A program made the translations under genes and the position numbers. The notes under the pieces were generated by a model, which saw only the letters and a list, made by a program, of their open reading frames with translations, had not been told where the DNA came from and made no database searches. DNA of 64,000 nt. Source: Brucella pituitosa (GTDB lineage: Bacteria > Pseudomonadota > Alphaproteobacteria > Rhizobiales > Rhizobiaceae). Positions 18,936 through 27,847 of this stretch are shown here, piece by piece; the first letter of the stretch is position 1, and the number at the start of each line of letters is the position of its first letter. The stretch is taken from NCBI RefSeq assembly GCF_003049685.1, contig NZ_PYSY02000002.1, positions 1,401,501 to 1,465,500 on the forward strand, in the 5' to 3' direction.

Positions 18936-19920
18936 GTTTGATCGTGGTTTCGCGCAACTTGATTGTGGGTGTAAGCAAAATTGAGCGTTGCGGTGCATCT
19001 GTTCCCAAAAGTGCGGCGACGGCGTTCTCAGCTATTGCCTTAACAGGCTGCACAATCGTCGAAAGGCGTGGTGTGGTAAGACGAGCCAGCGGAATGTCGT
19101 CGAAGCCAATGATGGAAACATCGCGGGGAATGGAGATGCCGTAATCGGACGCCCCGCGCATGATGCCAATTGCCTGCTGATCACTGGAGGCTGCGATAGC
19201 TGTCGGCAACTCTTCCCGCTTTCGCATAAAGAGTTGCGCGGCCAATGCCTCGCCTGAATTATAGTCGAAACCAGCTTCCAGCAATTCGGGCATAGGCATC
19301 TCTGCCTCTCCAGATTGAATGGCACGTTGGCAATAATCCATAAACCCTTTCCGCCGTTCAGCGGAGATTGTCAGATTGGATGGGCCAGAAATATAGCTAA
19401 TCTTTCGGTGTCCAAGTCCAAGCAGGTGACGCGCCGCCAGTTCTCCGCCTGCATAATGATCGACCGCAACAAGTGGGTGATTACCATAAGGGCGATCAAG
19501 TGCAATTGTTCGAATTGAACCCGTCAAAGAGCTGGGAGAGTGGGCATTGACGGGGATAATCAGAAAACCTGCGGGCAGGTGCGCTCGCAGTCCGAGTATC
19601 TGTTGTTCTTCACGCGCCGGGTCGCCATGTGTATCTGCCAAAACGACAAGATGCCCGTAGCTATAGGCCGCAGCCTCAATGCGCTGAGCCAGCTCAGAGA
19701 AATACGGATTGGTTATATCGGGCAAGACAAGCGCGATCATATTGGTGCGGTGTCGCCGCAATCCTCGCGCAAGATTGTTCGGTCGGTATCCAAGCGCAGA
19801 GACTGCCTCGCCGACCGCTTCGCGCATTTTAGGTGTGACGGAAGGATTGTTGCTCAACACGCGCGAAACCGTTCCGACCGATACGCCAGCCCGTTTCGCA
19901 ACATCCTTTATCGTCGCCAT
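18931..19920 (-). CDS. LacI-family transcriptional regulator (nucleoside/ribose locus)
   Basis: 329 aa. LacI helix-turn-helix at residues 2-22 (ATIKDVAKRAGVSVGTVSRV), hinge helix NNLARGLRRHR, then a sugar/purine sensor domain (ALVLPDITNPYFSELAQ ... GFDDIPLARLTTPRLSTI). It is co-directional with and downstream of the exported nucleoside hydrolase gene (20088). It is the best candidate to bind the two mirror-image ATGAAACGGTTCAT sites at 21245 and 21392 that flank the divergent promoters. The ligand is probably ribose or a nucleoside (inference). Confidence 0.92.
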   Translation of the reverse strand: MATIKDVAKRAGVSVGTVSRVLSNNPSVTPKMREAVGEAVSALGYRPNNLARGLRRHRTNMIALVLPDITNPYFSELAQRIEAAAYSYGHLVVLADTHGDPAREEQQILGLRAHLPAGFLIIPVNAHSPSSLTGSIRTIALDRPYGNHPLVAVDHYAGGELAARHLLGLGHRKISYISGPSNLTISAERRKGFMDYCQRAIQSGEAEMPMPELLEAGFDYNSGEALAAQLFMRKREELPTAIAASSDQQAIGIMRGASDYGISIPRDVSIIGFDDIPLARLTTPRLSTIVQPVKAIAENAVAALLGTDAPQRSILLTPTIKLRETTIKL

Positions 19921-19980
19921 GAATGTCTGTCCTGCAAATTACTTTCTTGCCTCTCCCATAAATCGAGAGAGGCAAGGAAT

Positions 19981-20029
19981 TAAAGCATTTCCAGCAAAAG
20001 TGCGAAGCGGTTTTGCGTTGGATAATGCG
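19981..20029. repeat. Brucellaceae-type intergenic repeat, copy 2
   Basis: taaagcatttccagcaaaag... to ...ggataatgcg, an inverted near-copy of 7000-7047. The following bases tagatagagcggttcc resemble 34561-34584, so related elements recur in the window. Confidence 0.7.
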
Positions 20030-20087
20030 TAAAAAAGTAGATAGAGCGGTTCCAACGATTAAGTCTTAACTGGAGCCGCCCTAAGTT

Positions 20088-21179
20088 CTATTGGTCGAAC
20101 TTGATTGGCACTGGACGCTGCATCAAATCCACATAGAGATCAAAGAAGCGCTTTTTGTCGAACTCTTTGACAACTTTCATCTTTTGCAATAGCGGCGTCG
20201 GCTGCTTCTGCCAATAGCCAAGAGTGCGCCCATAGCCTGGGCCAAAAGCGATATCGACGTCCATATAAAGATCGTCCACTTTCGTTGCGTAGCTCGGGTC
20301 AATTGCATAGGCCAGAGCGAGCGTATCAAAGACGCTTGCGCCGGCTTTCGGGTCTTTCGCAAAGGTCTCAGCCATCCAGCTATCTGCAAAAAGCTTTTGA
20401 ACTGGTCCATCACCTGCAGTCACCCGGTCAAATGTCTCTTTATCAAGCTGTGTGATATCGGTGACATCCAGCGGAATCATAGCCTGTTCAATTGGCGCGC
20501 GCATGACGATACGTGCGGCTTCCGGATCGACCCAGACATTCATTTCGGCCGCTGGTGTCGTGTTGCCTTTTACGTCGACAGCACCCGCCATATAGACGAT
20601 GCGCTTGATAAGCGGCACAATCTCCGGATTCTTGCGAATGGCCAGAGCGACATTTGTGACAGGACCGATAACCAGAAGCGTTACTTCATTCGGGTTGGCC
20701 TTGATTGTATTGACTATAAAATCGACTGCGTCTTCTTTTTCGAGTTTTGCCTTTTTTGCAAAGCCATCCGGCGGAGCGATCAAGTCTTTTTCGGTTGGTT
20801 CGGGACGATGAAAAGCCGTCTTGTAGCTCTCGCCAAAGCCAAACAGCGCTCGCTCGCTTTCAAAACTGCGGGGATCATGTACCAACGGTAGGTTGGCTCC
20901 CGCATAGACACCAACTTTATCCTCGATACCCAGGCGTTCTACGGCGCGAAGCGCATCGGCCACTTCCTGTTTCAGCCAGTTATTGCCGGTGACAACAGTG
21001 ACGCCCAGGAGATCAATGGTGCCTTGCTTGTAGAGCTGTGCAGCCATGATCAGGACCTGACCATCGTCACCAATTGTGCTGAAATCGGTATCAATGATCA
21101 TTTTTTCAGTGGCGGCTTGTGCCGGTAGCACGAGTAAAGTGCTCGCTGCGATACAAATGGCGGCTAGTAATCGTTTCAT
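20088..21179 (-). CDS. Exported inosine/uridine-preferring nucleoside hydrolase
   Basis: 363 aa from ATG 21179, which has AGGAGGAG 7 bases upstream; an in-frame start at 21203 is upstream of that site. Signal peptide MKRLLAAICIAASTLL with cleavage near AQA-AT, so the enzyme acts in the periplasm. Nucleoside hydrolase features: DTDFSTIGDDGQ (Asp-rich Ca site), VTVVTGNNWL, LLVIGPVTNVALAIRK, MAGAVDVKGNTTPAAEMNVWVDPEAA (substrate and metal Asn/Asp), and the C-terminal active-site region. It cleaves ribonucleosides to base and ribose. It is divergent from a ribose-type ABC operon. Confidence 0.93.
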   Translation of the reverse strand: MKRLLAAICIAASTLLVLPAQAATEKMIIDTDFSTIGDDGQVLIMAAQLYKQGTIDLLGVTVVTGNNWLKQEVADALRAVERLGIEDKVGVYAGANLPLVHDPRSFESERALFGFGESYKTAFHRPEPTEKDLIAPPDGFAKKAKLEKEDAVDFIVNTIKANPNEVTLLVIGPVTNVALAIRKNPEIVPLIKRIVYMAGAVDVKGNTTPAAEMNVWVDPEAARIVMRAPIEQAMIPLDVTDITQLDKETFDRVTAGDGPVQKLFADSWMAETFAKDPKAGASVFDTLALAYAIDPSYATKVDDLYMDVDIAFGPGYGRTLGYWQKQPTPLLQKMKVVKEFDKKRFFDLYVDLMQRPVPIKFDQ

Positions 21180-21244
21180 TGATAACTCCTCCTCTTCTCC
21201 CAAAGACCGAGCCGTCTCTTTTGGAATAATGTTACATTTTTCAA

Positions 21245-21258
21245 ATGAAACGGTTCAT
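21245..21258. promoter_or_regulatory. LacI-type operator, site 1
   Basis: ATGAAACGGTTCAT, a near-palindrome with the central CG typical of LacI-family sites. It is 66 bases upstream of the nucleoside hydrolase start. Its exact reverse complement recurs at 21392-21405. Confidence 0.8.
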
Positions 21259-21391
21259 CTTGTAAACGTAACAACTGAAAATTCTCTTGTCCAGCAGTTC
21301 AGACAACGTGATGTGGCTTGAAAATCTGATCATTACTTCGGTGAAGTCGCTAAAATTGGGAGGCGGTTCGATGAAATCACGATTGTTATCA

Positions 21392-21405
21392 ATGAACCGT
21401 TTCAT
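21392..21405. promoter_or_regulatory. LacI-type operator, site 2
   Basis: ATGAACCGTTTCAT, the exact reverse complement of site 1, 147 bases away and on the ABC-operon side of the divergent promoter region. It is followed by possible promoter bases ttgactcg near 21407. Two mirrored sites suggest joint, possibly looped, repression. Confidence 0.8.
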
Positions 21406-21587
21406 ATTGACTCGAAAATTCTATTCTGTTTTTGATTGGGTGTGTGGTTGCCATGTTATAAGCATGTCGACCATTGGGTAGGAGAGATGTTTCCCGGGCA
21501 AGCCGCTCGCGGGACAATTATTGGGCCAATCGTCAACATCGTCGCAGGTCTTGTCCAAGACGAAAAGCGACGGACGGGGAGGAAAGA

Positions 21588-22523
21588 ATGCGCTTTAAAG
21601 CTTTTGTTGCCGCAGCGACTGTGGCGAGTGGATTGATCGTAGCTCCGGTAGCCAGCTACGCTGCCGATAAACCTGTCGTCGGTCTTGTGATGAAATCACT
21701 CGCCAACGAGTTCTTCAAGAACATGCTCGAAGGGGCACAGGCCCACAATAAGGAAAAGGGCACTTACGAGCTGAAGGCCGTGGGTATGCAGTCCGAAACA
21801 GACATCGAAACCCAAATCAATGCTGTCGAAAATTTCATCACACAGGGCGTGAATGCCATCGTTATCGCTCCAGCAGATTCACGCGCATTGGTTCCCCCGC
21901 TTAAACGCGCGGTTGATGCGGGTATCGTGGTTGTGAACATCGACGTGGAGCTTGATGCGCAGGCCAAGAAGGATGCAGGGCTTGAGCTGGCATTTGTGGG
22001 CCCGGACAACCGCGCTGGTGCAAAAATGTCCGGTGACGAACTTGCCAAGGCGATCGGCAAAGGCGGCAAGGTCGTGATGCTTGAGGGGAATCCCGGTGCC
22101 GATAATGCCGTGCAGCGCAAACTTGGTTTCGACGACGCCGCAAAAGAGGGCGGTCTGGACGTGCTCGACTCTCGTACGGCTCACTGGGAAACCGAGGAAG
22201 CCAATTCGGTATTCACGAATATGTTGACCGCACATCCTGATATCCAGGGCGTAATGGCAGCAAATGACTCGATGGCACTTGGCGTTGTTAAAGCACTCGA
22301 CGCGGCCAAGCGGAACGATATCAAGGTCGTGGGCTTCGACAATTTGCCTGCGATACAGCCGGAAATCAAAGCCGGAAAGGTTCTGGCTACGGTTGACCAG
22401 TTTGGATCGCAGATGGCTGCGATGGGTATCGATAAGGCACTTGAAGTGGTTGCCGGTGGTGCACCGCTTACAGGTTGGGTGAAAACCGATCTGGAGCTGA
22501 TTACGGCTGATAAGCTGAAATAA
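21588..22523 (+). CDS. Ribose-type ABC transporter, substrate-binding protein
   Basis: 311 aa from ATG 21588 (GGGGAGG upstream); the frame is open further upstream to 21474 but without signal sequence or ribosome site. Signal peptide MRFKAFVAAATVASG..., cleavage near SYA-AD. RbsB-like mature fold: VVGLVMKSLANEFFKNMLEGA, NAIVIAPADSRALVPPLK, VMAANDSMALGVVKAL, VVGFDNLPAIQP. It delivers a pentose-type sugar to the transporter encoded by the next two genes. It is divergent from the exported nucleoside hydrolase, so ribose is the favoured ligand (inference). Confidence 0.93.
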   Translation: MRFKAFVAAATVASGLIVAPVASYAADKPVVGLVMKSLANEFFKNMLEGAQAHNKEKGTYELKAVGMQSETDIETQINAVENFITQGVNAIVIAPADSRALVPPLKRAVDAGIVVVNIDVELDAQAKKDAGLELAFVGPDNRAGAKMSGDELAKAIGKGGKVVMLEGNPGADNAVQRKLGFDDAAKEGGLDVLDSRTAHWETEEANSVFTNMLTAHPDIQGVMAANDSMALGVVKALDAAKRNDIKVVGFDNLPAIQPEIKAGKVLATVDQFGSQMAAMGIDKALEVVAGGAPLTGWVKTDLELITADKLK

Positions 22524-22583
22524 TCTCAGTCGAGTGGTGGCTTCATACGGATGGAGCCACCATCATTCAACCGGAGAAAAGCT

Positions 22584-24158
22584 ATGGGCGAGGCCAGCGC
22601 TGACGCGCAATCTGCTCCGATCCTTTCACTCAAAGGAATTCGGAAACGCTTCGGCGGCATTGTTGCCTTGGACGGTGTCGATCTTGAACTGACACCTGGT
22701 GAAATTCACGGACTTGTCGGTGAAAATGGTGCGGGTAAATCGACGCTCATCAAGATAATGAGTGGTATTATCAAGCGTGACGACGGCACTATGACGCTGG
22801 ATGGTCAATCCTACGAGCCTGCTTCTCCACGCGAAGCCAAGCAGGCAGGCGTTCAGGTTGTTCATCAGGAATTCAGTCAGCTTCCTTACATGTCTGTTGC
22901 AGAGAATATCTGCTTCGAAAATCTGCCAAGAAATGCCCTCGGAATCCTCGATCGCACGACCTTAAAGCAAAAAGCGCGCGCGGCCCTTGATACAATCGGC
23001 CTTGATGAAGTGGATGTAGCGACACCGGTCGAGCGTCTGGGTATTGCACATCGTCAGCTCGTTGAAATTGCCCGGGCATTGATGAGCGACAGCCGTATCT
23101 TGATCCTTGATGAACCGACAGCGACGTTGACCGCGCATGAAGCACGCCGCCTTTTCGAGCTGCTCGATCTGTTGAAAGCGCGTGGTGTGGCTATCGTCTT
23201 CGTTTCGCATCATCTCGATGAAATATTTGATCATTGTCAGCAAGTTACAGTCATGCGCAATGGCAAGACCGTGTTTACGAAGCCGATCAGTGAAACCAAT
23301 AGTGACGATCTCATCCAGGGTATGGTCGGGCGTAATCTGGTCGATCCCATGCATGCAAAAGTTCCTTCGGCTGCGACGGCGGAAGTGCTGTTGCGCGTGG
23401 ATAGACTAAGGCATTCGAGATCTCCCAATCCAAATGGCGTGAGCTTCTCTCTGCACAAGGGGGAAATTCTCGGTATTGGTGGACTGATCGGCGCAGGCCG
23501 TACCGAATTGCTGCGCGCGATCTTCGGGATTGATAAAGCTCTTTCAGGCGATGTCTTCATCGAAGATGTGAAAACCACGCTCCGTTCTCCAGCCGAAGCA
23601 ATTGAAGCGGGAATAGCCTTCGTAACTGAGGATCGCAAAGACGAAGGTCTGATCCTCGAAATGCCGATTGCAGCAAATATCAGCCTTGCCGATATGAAAG
23701 CCGTCTCCCGGTTTGGCGTTCTGGATCGCCAATCGGAGTTAAAACTGGCAAAAGAAAAAGCTTCTGATCTGAAACTGAAATTCGGAGCTCTTGGTGATCG
23801 CGTTGCGACGTTGTCAGGCGGTAATCAGCAAAAAGTTGTCCTGGCCAAGTGGCTCGCCCGTTCACCCTCTATCCTATTGCTTGATGAACCTACGCGCGGT
23901 GTCGATGTGGGAGCTAAAGCGGAAATCTATTCGCTGCTTCGTTCTTTTGCCGCTGAGGGCAAGGGACTGCTCGTTGTTTCTTCCGAATTGCCGGAGCTCA
24001 TGGCCCTGTCAGATCGTATCCTCGTGATGGCCAACCACACAATTACCGGGGAATTGAAACGCGAAGAGTTTTCGGAAGAGCGGGTTCTCAATCTCGCTTA
24101 CAAGACCTCAAAACCTCAATTGCATGCTTCAGAACAAGGAATGGCAGCCCATGGCTAA
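22584..24158 (+). CDS. Ribose-type ABC transporter, ATP-binding protein
   Basis: 524 aa from ATG 22584, which has CCGGAGAAAAGCT upstream. Two ABC domains. Domain 1: GENGAGKST, a degenerate signature (GIAHRQ replaces LSGGQ), Walker B ILILDEPTATLT. Domain 2: [44 protein letters not shown]. This asymmetry is usual for RbsA/MglA ATPases. It overlaps the permease start by 8 bases, showing translational coupling. Confidence 0.93.
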   Translation: MGEASADAQSAPILSLKGIRKRFGGIVALDGVDLELTPGEIHGLVGENGAGKSTLIKIMSGIIKRDDGTMTLDGQSYEPASPREAKQAGVQVVHQEFSQLPYMSVAENICFENLPRNALGILDRTTLKQKARAALDTIGLDEVDVATPVERLGIAHRQLVEIARALMSDSRILILDEPTATLTAHEARRLFELLDLLKARGVAIVFVSHHLDEIFDHCQQVTVMRNGKTVFTKPISETNSDDLIQGMVGRNLVDPMHAKVPSAATAEVLLRVDRLRHSRSPNPNGVSFSLHKGEILGIGGLIGAGRTELLRAIFGIDKALSGDVFIEDVKTTLRSPAEAIEAGIAFVTEDRKDEGLILEMPIAANISLADMKAVSRFGVLDRQSELKLAKEKASDLKLKFGALGDRVATLSGGNQQKVVLAKWLARSPSILLLDEPTRGVDVGAKAEIYSLLRSFAAEGKGLLVVSSELPELMALSDRILVMANHTITGELKREEFSEERVLNLAYKTSKPQLHASEQGMAAHG

Positions 24159-25140
24159 TGTCGCTCCGAACCGCTCTTCTTCAATTCGGTTCGCAAATCT
24201 TTTGCGCGATTCTGGCATTGCCCTCGCGCTTTTATTGCTCATCGTAGTGTTCTCACTCACCACGCAGCATTTCCTGTCGTTCAATAACATCACCAACATT
24301 CTCACCCAGGTGACCATCAATCTTATTCTGGCGATAGGTATGACCTTTGTCATATTGATAGGCGGTATTGATCTGTCGGTGGGTTCGCTTCTGGCCCTGT
24401 GTGCCGTGGTCGGTGGCACGGTGATGAACCTACCCGGACTTGGCGTTGTCGAAGCCGTTGCTCTTGCCACACTCGCGTCCATCGCGGTGGGCATTGCTTG
24501 CGGGTTTGTTAACGGCTTCATAAGTGCCTATTGGGGGCTGCCGTCTTTCATCGTGACATTGGGTATGCTGAACATCGCGCGAGGTGCAGCACTGCAGGTG
24601 ACTGACGCACGCGCGATCTATTCCTTTCCGCCAGCGTTCAATGCATTTGGTTCGCAGACTCTGTTCGGAATACCGCTGGCCTTCCTCGTCGCATTGGCGA
24701 TGGTGGCTATAAGCTGGTTTGTACTTAATCGGACTGTTTTTGGTCGTCTGCTTTATGGCATTGGCAACAATGAAGAAGCGGTGCGGTTGGCTGGACATCC
24801 GGTATTCTGGTATAAAATTGCTGCTTTCACGATTGCTGGCGCGGCCGTTGGGATTGGTGCAATCATCTATATGGCGCGCCTGAACGTCGCCAGCCCAATC
24901 ATCGGTATCGGTTTTGAGCTGAACGCCATCGCCGCAGTCATCATTGGCGGTGTCAGCCTGACCGGCGGCAGAGGCTCCATTCTGGGAACGCTTCTTGGAG
25001 CGGTGATTATCGGCGTGCTCGCCAATGGCCTCGTGTTGCTTGGCCTTAGCGATTTCATGCGTCAGATGATTACGGGATTTGTTATTATTCTCGCAGTCAT
25101 TGTCGATAAATATCGTGAGCGCCTGTCGGCCATTGGCTGA
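24151..25140 (+). CDS. Ribose-type ABC transporter, permease
   Basis: 329 aa from ATG 24151, inside the stop region of the ATPase gene; an earlier in-frame ATG at 24124 would lengthen the overlap. Hydrophobic throughout, with RbsC motifs GGIDLSVGSLLALCAVVGG and IIGGVSLTGGRGSILGTLLGA. Third and last gene of the operon, followed by a 21-bp perfect hairpin (25179-25223). Confidence 0.93.
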   Translation: MANVAPNRSSSIRFANLLRDSGIALALLLLIVVFSLTTQHFLSFNNITNILTQVTINLILAIGMTFVILIGGIDLSVGSLLALCAVVGGTVMNLPGLGVVEAVALATLASIAVGIACGFVNGFISAYWGLPSFIVTLGMLNIARGAALQVTDARAIYSFPPAFNAFGSQTLFGIPLAFLVALAMVAISWFVLNRTVFGRLLYGIGNNEEAVRLAGHPVFWYKIAAFTIAGAAVGIGAIIYMARLNVASPIIGIGFELNAIAAVIIGGVSLTGGRGSILGTLLGAVIIGVLANGLVLLGLSDFMRQMITGFVIILAVIVDKYRERLSAIG

Positions 25141-25178
25141 CCCGGAGACATCAGCGTTTCTGCGACAGTGCAGTCTCT

Positions 25179-25321
25179 TAGAGCGCGTTTCGATCTGATT
25201 GGATCAGATCGAAACGCGCTCTAAATATTTGTTTTAACGCGCATCTTTGTCCGAAAACCGTTTCACACTTTTCGGGATGCGCTCTAAATAGACGCTCTGG
25301 CCGTATATCGGTCCAGAGCGT
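25179..25321. repeat. Two hairpins and a Brucellaceae intergenic repeat between convergent genes
   Basis: Perfect 21-bp inverted repeat 25179-25199 / 25203-25223 around TGG, containing GCGTTTCGATCTGAT. Then comes a repeat unit reading ccgaaaaccgtttcacactt, then a second stem ACGCTCTGG (25292) / CCAGAGCGT (25313) followed by TATTGTTTT. It sits between the 3' ends of the permease and the cytochrome gene and can terminate both. Confidence 0.8.
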
Positions 25322-25339
25322 TATTGTTTTCTTATGCCC

Positions 25340-26251
25340 TCAATATCGGGCGTCTTTCGGCTTCTTGCTGTTTGGCCAATCCTTCACCTTTCCGGCAAAA
25401 TCCGGTCGTGGCATGTGGGTGAAATATTCCGACACATCAATGGCTTCCTGATCGGTCAGAACACCGCCCTGACCTATAGGCAGGTTGTGGTTCTGTGCAG
25501 GCGGCATCGCATATTTTACGAACTGTGCTGCCTTATAGGTACGGGCGAGTCCCGCGCCGATGTTGAAACTTTCGTCACCCCAAAGTGGTGGGAAAATGTA
25601 ATCACCGGCCATGTCCTTCATGCCCTCTCCGTCCGCGCCGTGGCAGGTCGAACATTGCGCTGCGTAGATCTTTGCTCCGTTGGTGGGATCTGGAACGAGA
25701 CTGTCATCGATAGGCCCAGCATTTCGGACTGCTACTTTGGTTCCCTTGGTCACGCCTTGCCCGAGCCAGTCCATGTAGGCAACCATCGCGGTCATATCTG
25801 GCCCCTTCGGTGGCAGAGGCTTGCCGTTCATTGAGCGTTGGAAGCAGCCATTGATGCGCATCACCAGATCAACTTCTTTTCCAGCACGCGGCATAACAGC
25901 AGGATAGAAATTGCTGGTGTTGATGTAAGAGGCGACATTATCCACCTTGCCCTGTCCTATATGGCAGGAACTACAGTTCAATCCATTGCCGACATTATCA
26001 GGAAGAAGGCGGGCTGTTTCGTTGAGCAGCCGCTTACCCTGCATGATGTCAGAAGCATTGGGTTCTTTCAGGATGTCGCGGTCTGGTGGCACGACATAGG
26101 TGCCGATCTGCTTCTTATCTTTATCCAGCACTGCATAGGTCACGGATGCCGGGGCGTCCAGAACTGGTCGAAGATGGTTGAAGAGGAAGGCGCCGCCTGT
26201 TACCGCCACTGCAAATCCCGCACCGAGAACGACTATCGTAGTGGCTTTCAT
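25340..26251 (-). CDS. Dihaem c-type cytochrome, TsdA-like (thiosulfate dehydrogenase family)
   Basis: 303 aa with an N-terminal membrane or signal segment (MKATTIVVLGAGFAVAVTGG). Two haem-binding motifs: CSSCH in GNGLNCSSCHIGQG and CSTCH in YAAQCSTCHGADGEGM. The segment NGCFQRSMNGKPLPPKGPDM resembles TsdA thiosulfate dehydrogenases, which make tetrathionate in the periplasm. Its start overlaps the stop of the next cytochrome gene by 4 bases (ATGA), so both are cotranscribed. Function as thiosulfate oxidation rather than general electron transfer is an inference. Confidence 0.8.
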   Translation of the reverse strand: MKATTIVVLGAGFAVAVTGGAFLFNHLRPVLDAPASVTYAVLDKDKKQIGTYVVPPDRDILKEPNASDIMQGKRLLNETARLLPDNVGNGLNCSSCHIGQGKVDNVASYINTSNFYPAVMPRAGKEVDLVMRINGCFQRSMNGKPLPPKGPDMTAMVAYMDWLGQGVTKGTKVAVRNAGPIDDSLVPDPTNGAKIYAAQCSTCHGADGEGMKDMAGDYIFPPLWGDESFNIGAGLARTYKAAQFVKYAMPPAQNHNLPIGQGGVLTDQEAIDVSEYFTHMPRPDFAGKVKDWPNSKKPKDARY

Positions 26252-27591
26252 TGCTTGTTCTCCGGAACATAGTGCACAGGTTTGTGGGCAATTTCGCGCC
26301 GCATTCGCGCGATATCCTGCTCTGTTATGACGCTGCCATGATTGCCCCAGCCATTGCGGATGAAATTGAGGATTTCAGCCACCTGCCAGTTTGGAAGACT
26401 GGCGAAACCGGGCATCGTGAAAGCCATTTTATCCGCAGCGGTCTCGGGCGTTTTGCCGCCGGTCAGTGTGACCTGAATGAGCGAGCTTGGATCATCGGCG
26501 AAGACGATGGAGTTGTCTGCAAGTGCGGGGTAAATGCGCGGAGCGCCTTTGCCGTCCATACGGTGGCAGACAGAACATTGCTCGACATAGGACATGGCGC
26601 CCGGCGCGCTGAAATCACCGGCTTTGAGCGCAGCCGTTGTGACATCTTCCTTTGGGTTCCACTGTCGCTCGCGACCTTCACTTGGTGGCAGTGATTTCAG
26701 ATAGCGCGCAATCGAGCGTAAATCTTCTTCCTCAAGATGCTGGGTTGAGTGTTGAACAACATCAGCCATAGAGCCAAATGCAGCTGTCCGATCTGTGCGT
26801 CCGGTTTTGAGGAAGGTAACGATCTCATCTTCGGCCCAGGTCGAAAGGCCTGTATCCTGATCGCGTAAGTTCTTCGCATACCAGCCTTCAAGCACTGACC
26901 CGGAAAGGAAGCTGCCTTTTGGATCGTTCTTTACGGCTTTTTCCTCATAGGCCAATCCACGCGGCGTATGACATGCGCCGCAGTGACCAAGGCCCTCCAC
27001 AAGATAGGCACCGCGCGCAATGACCGGGTCGGTATCGGCTGCGATTTCGAATGCGCGGGAATTTCCGAAAAGCAGCTGCCAATAAGCAAGTGGCCAGCGC
27101 ATATTCGTCGGCCAAGGCAACGTGCTTGGCTGATTTTCCTGCTTTACGGCGTCGACTTTCGACATGAAGAAAGCGTAAAGCGCTTTGATATCGTCATCAC
27201 TGACCACCGTATAAGAAACGAAAGGCATAGCCGGATAAAGGTGAACATTATCCTTGCGCACACCCTGTCGCACGGCGCGTTCAAAGTCGCTGTAACTATA
27301 ATTGCCGATACCCGTTTCTGTGTCGGGCGTAATGTTGGTTGAATAAATCGTGCCAAGCGGCGTTTGCATCCCCAAGCCGCCCGCAAAAGCTTTGCCGCCG
27401 GGGGCCGTATGGCAGGCCGCACAGTCGCCTGCATGGGCTACATATTCACCTTTGGCGATTAGCTTTTTGTCGCTGACATCAACGGTGTTTTCCTGCACGG
27501 GTGTCAGCCAATATGGTGTCGAAAGCGCAAAAAGCCATGCTGCCGCCAGCGCTCCCGCGCCCGCAACCCCCGCTTTCCAGATCAGTTTCAT
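26248..27591 (-). CDS. Trihaem c-type cytochrome (alcohol/gluconate dehydrogenase cytochrome subunit type)
   Basis: 447 aa from ATG 27591 (AAGGCAC upstream; an in-frame start at 27654 has no signal sequence logic). N-terminal membrane/signal helix, then three CxxCH sites: CAACH (GDCAACHTAPGGKAFAGG), CGACH (GHCGACHTPRG) and CSVCH (EQCSVCHRMDGKG). The spacing is as in AdhB-type membrane-bound dehydrogenase cytochromes, which pass electrons from periplasmic oxidation to ubiquinone. No dehydrogenase gene is adjacent; the partner here is the TsdA-like dihaem protein. Confidence 0.88.
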   Translation of the reverse strand: MKLIWKAGVAGAGALAAAWLFALSTPYWLTPVQENTVDVSDKKLIAKGEYVAHAGDCAACHTAPGGKAFAGGLGMQTPLGTIYSTNITPDTETGIGNYSYSDFERAVRQGVRKDNVHLYPAMPFVSYTVVSDDDIKALYAFFMSKVDAVKQENQPSTLPWPTNMRWPLAYWQLLFGNSRAFEIAADTDPVIARGAYLVEGLGHCGACHTPRGLAYEEKAVKNDPKGSFLSGSVLEGWYAKNLRDQDTGLSTWAEDEIVTFLKTGRTDRTAAFGSMADVVQHSTQHLEEEDLRSIARYLKSLPPSEGRERQWNPKEDVTTAALKAGDFSAPGAMSYVEQCSVCHRMDGKGAPRIYPALADNSIVFADDPSSLIQVTLTGGKTPETAADKMAFTMPGFASLPNWQVAEILNFIRNGWGNHGSVITEQDIARMRREIAHKPVHYVPENKQ

Positions 27592-27847
27592 GTGCCTTAG
27601 CCCCCAAAGAATAGGAATAGCCAAGGCTATGCTGAAATTGGGCGTCAGCGGCATTGATTGGAATCAAATGCTATAAATTATGACGTTAATAGATGTTTAT
27701 TTCGACATATGCCGCAAGTTGAAATGGTAGTATGCTAATAATTCAATCAGGATGGAACAGTTTTTCACTGAGATTAGGCTGATCCACTTTTACTGATACC
27801 CGGCAAGCCAGAGCGTTTCTGATGATTCAGCTTGATCGAGAAGTGCT

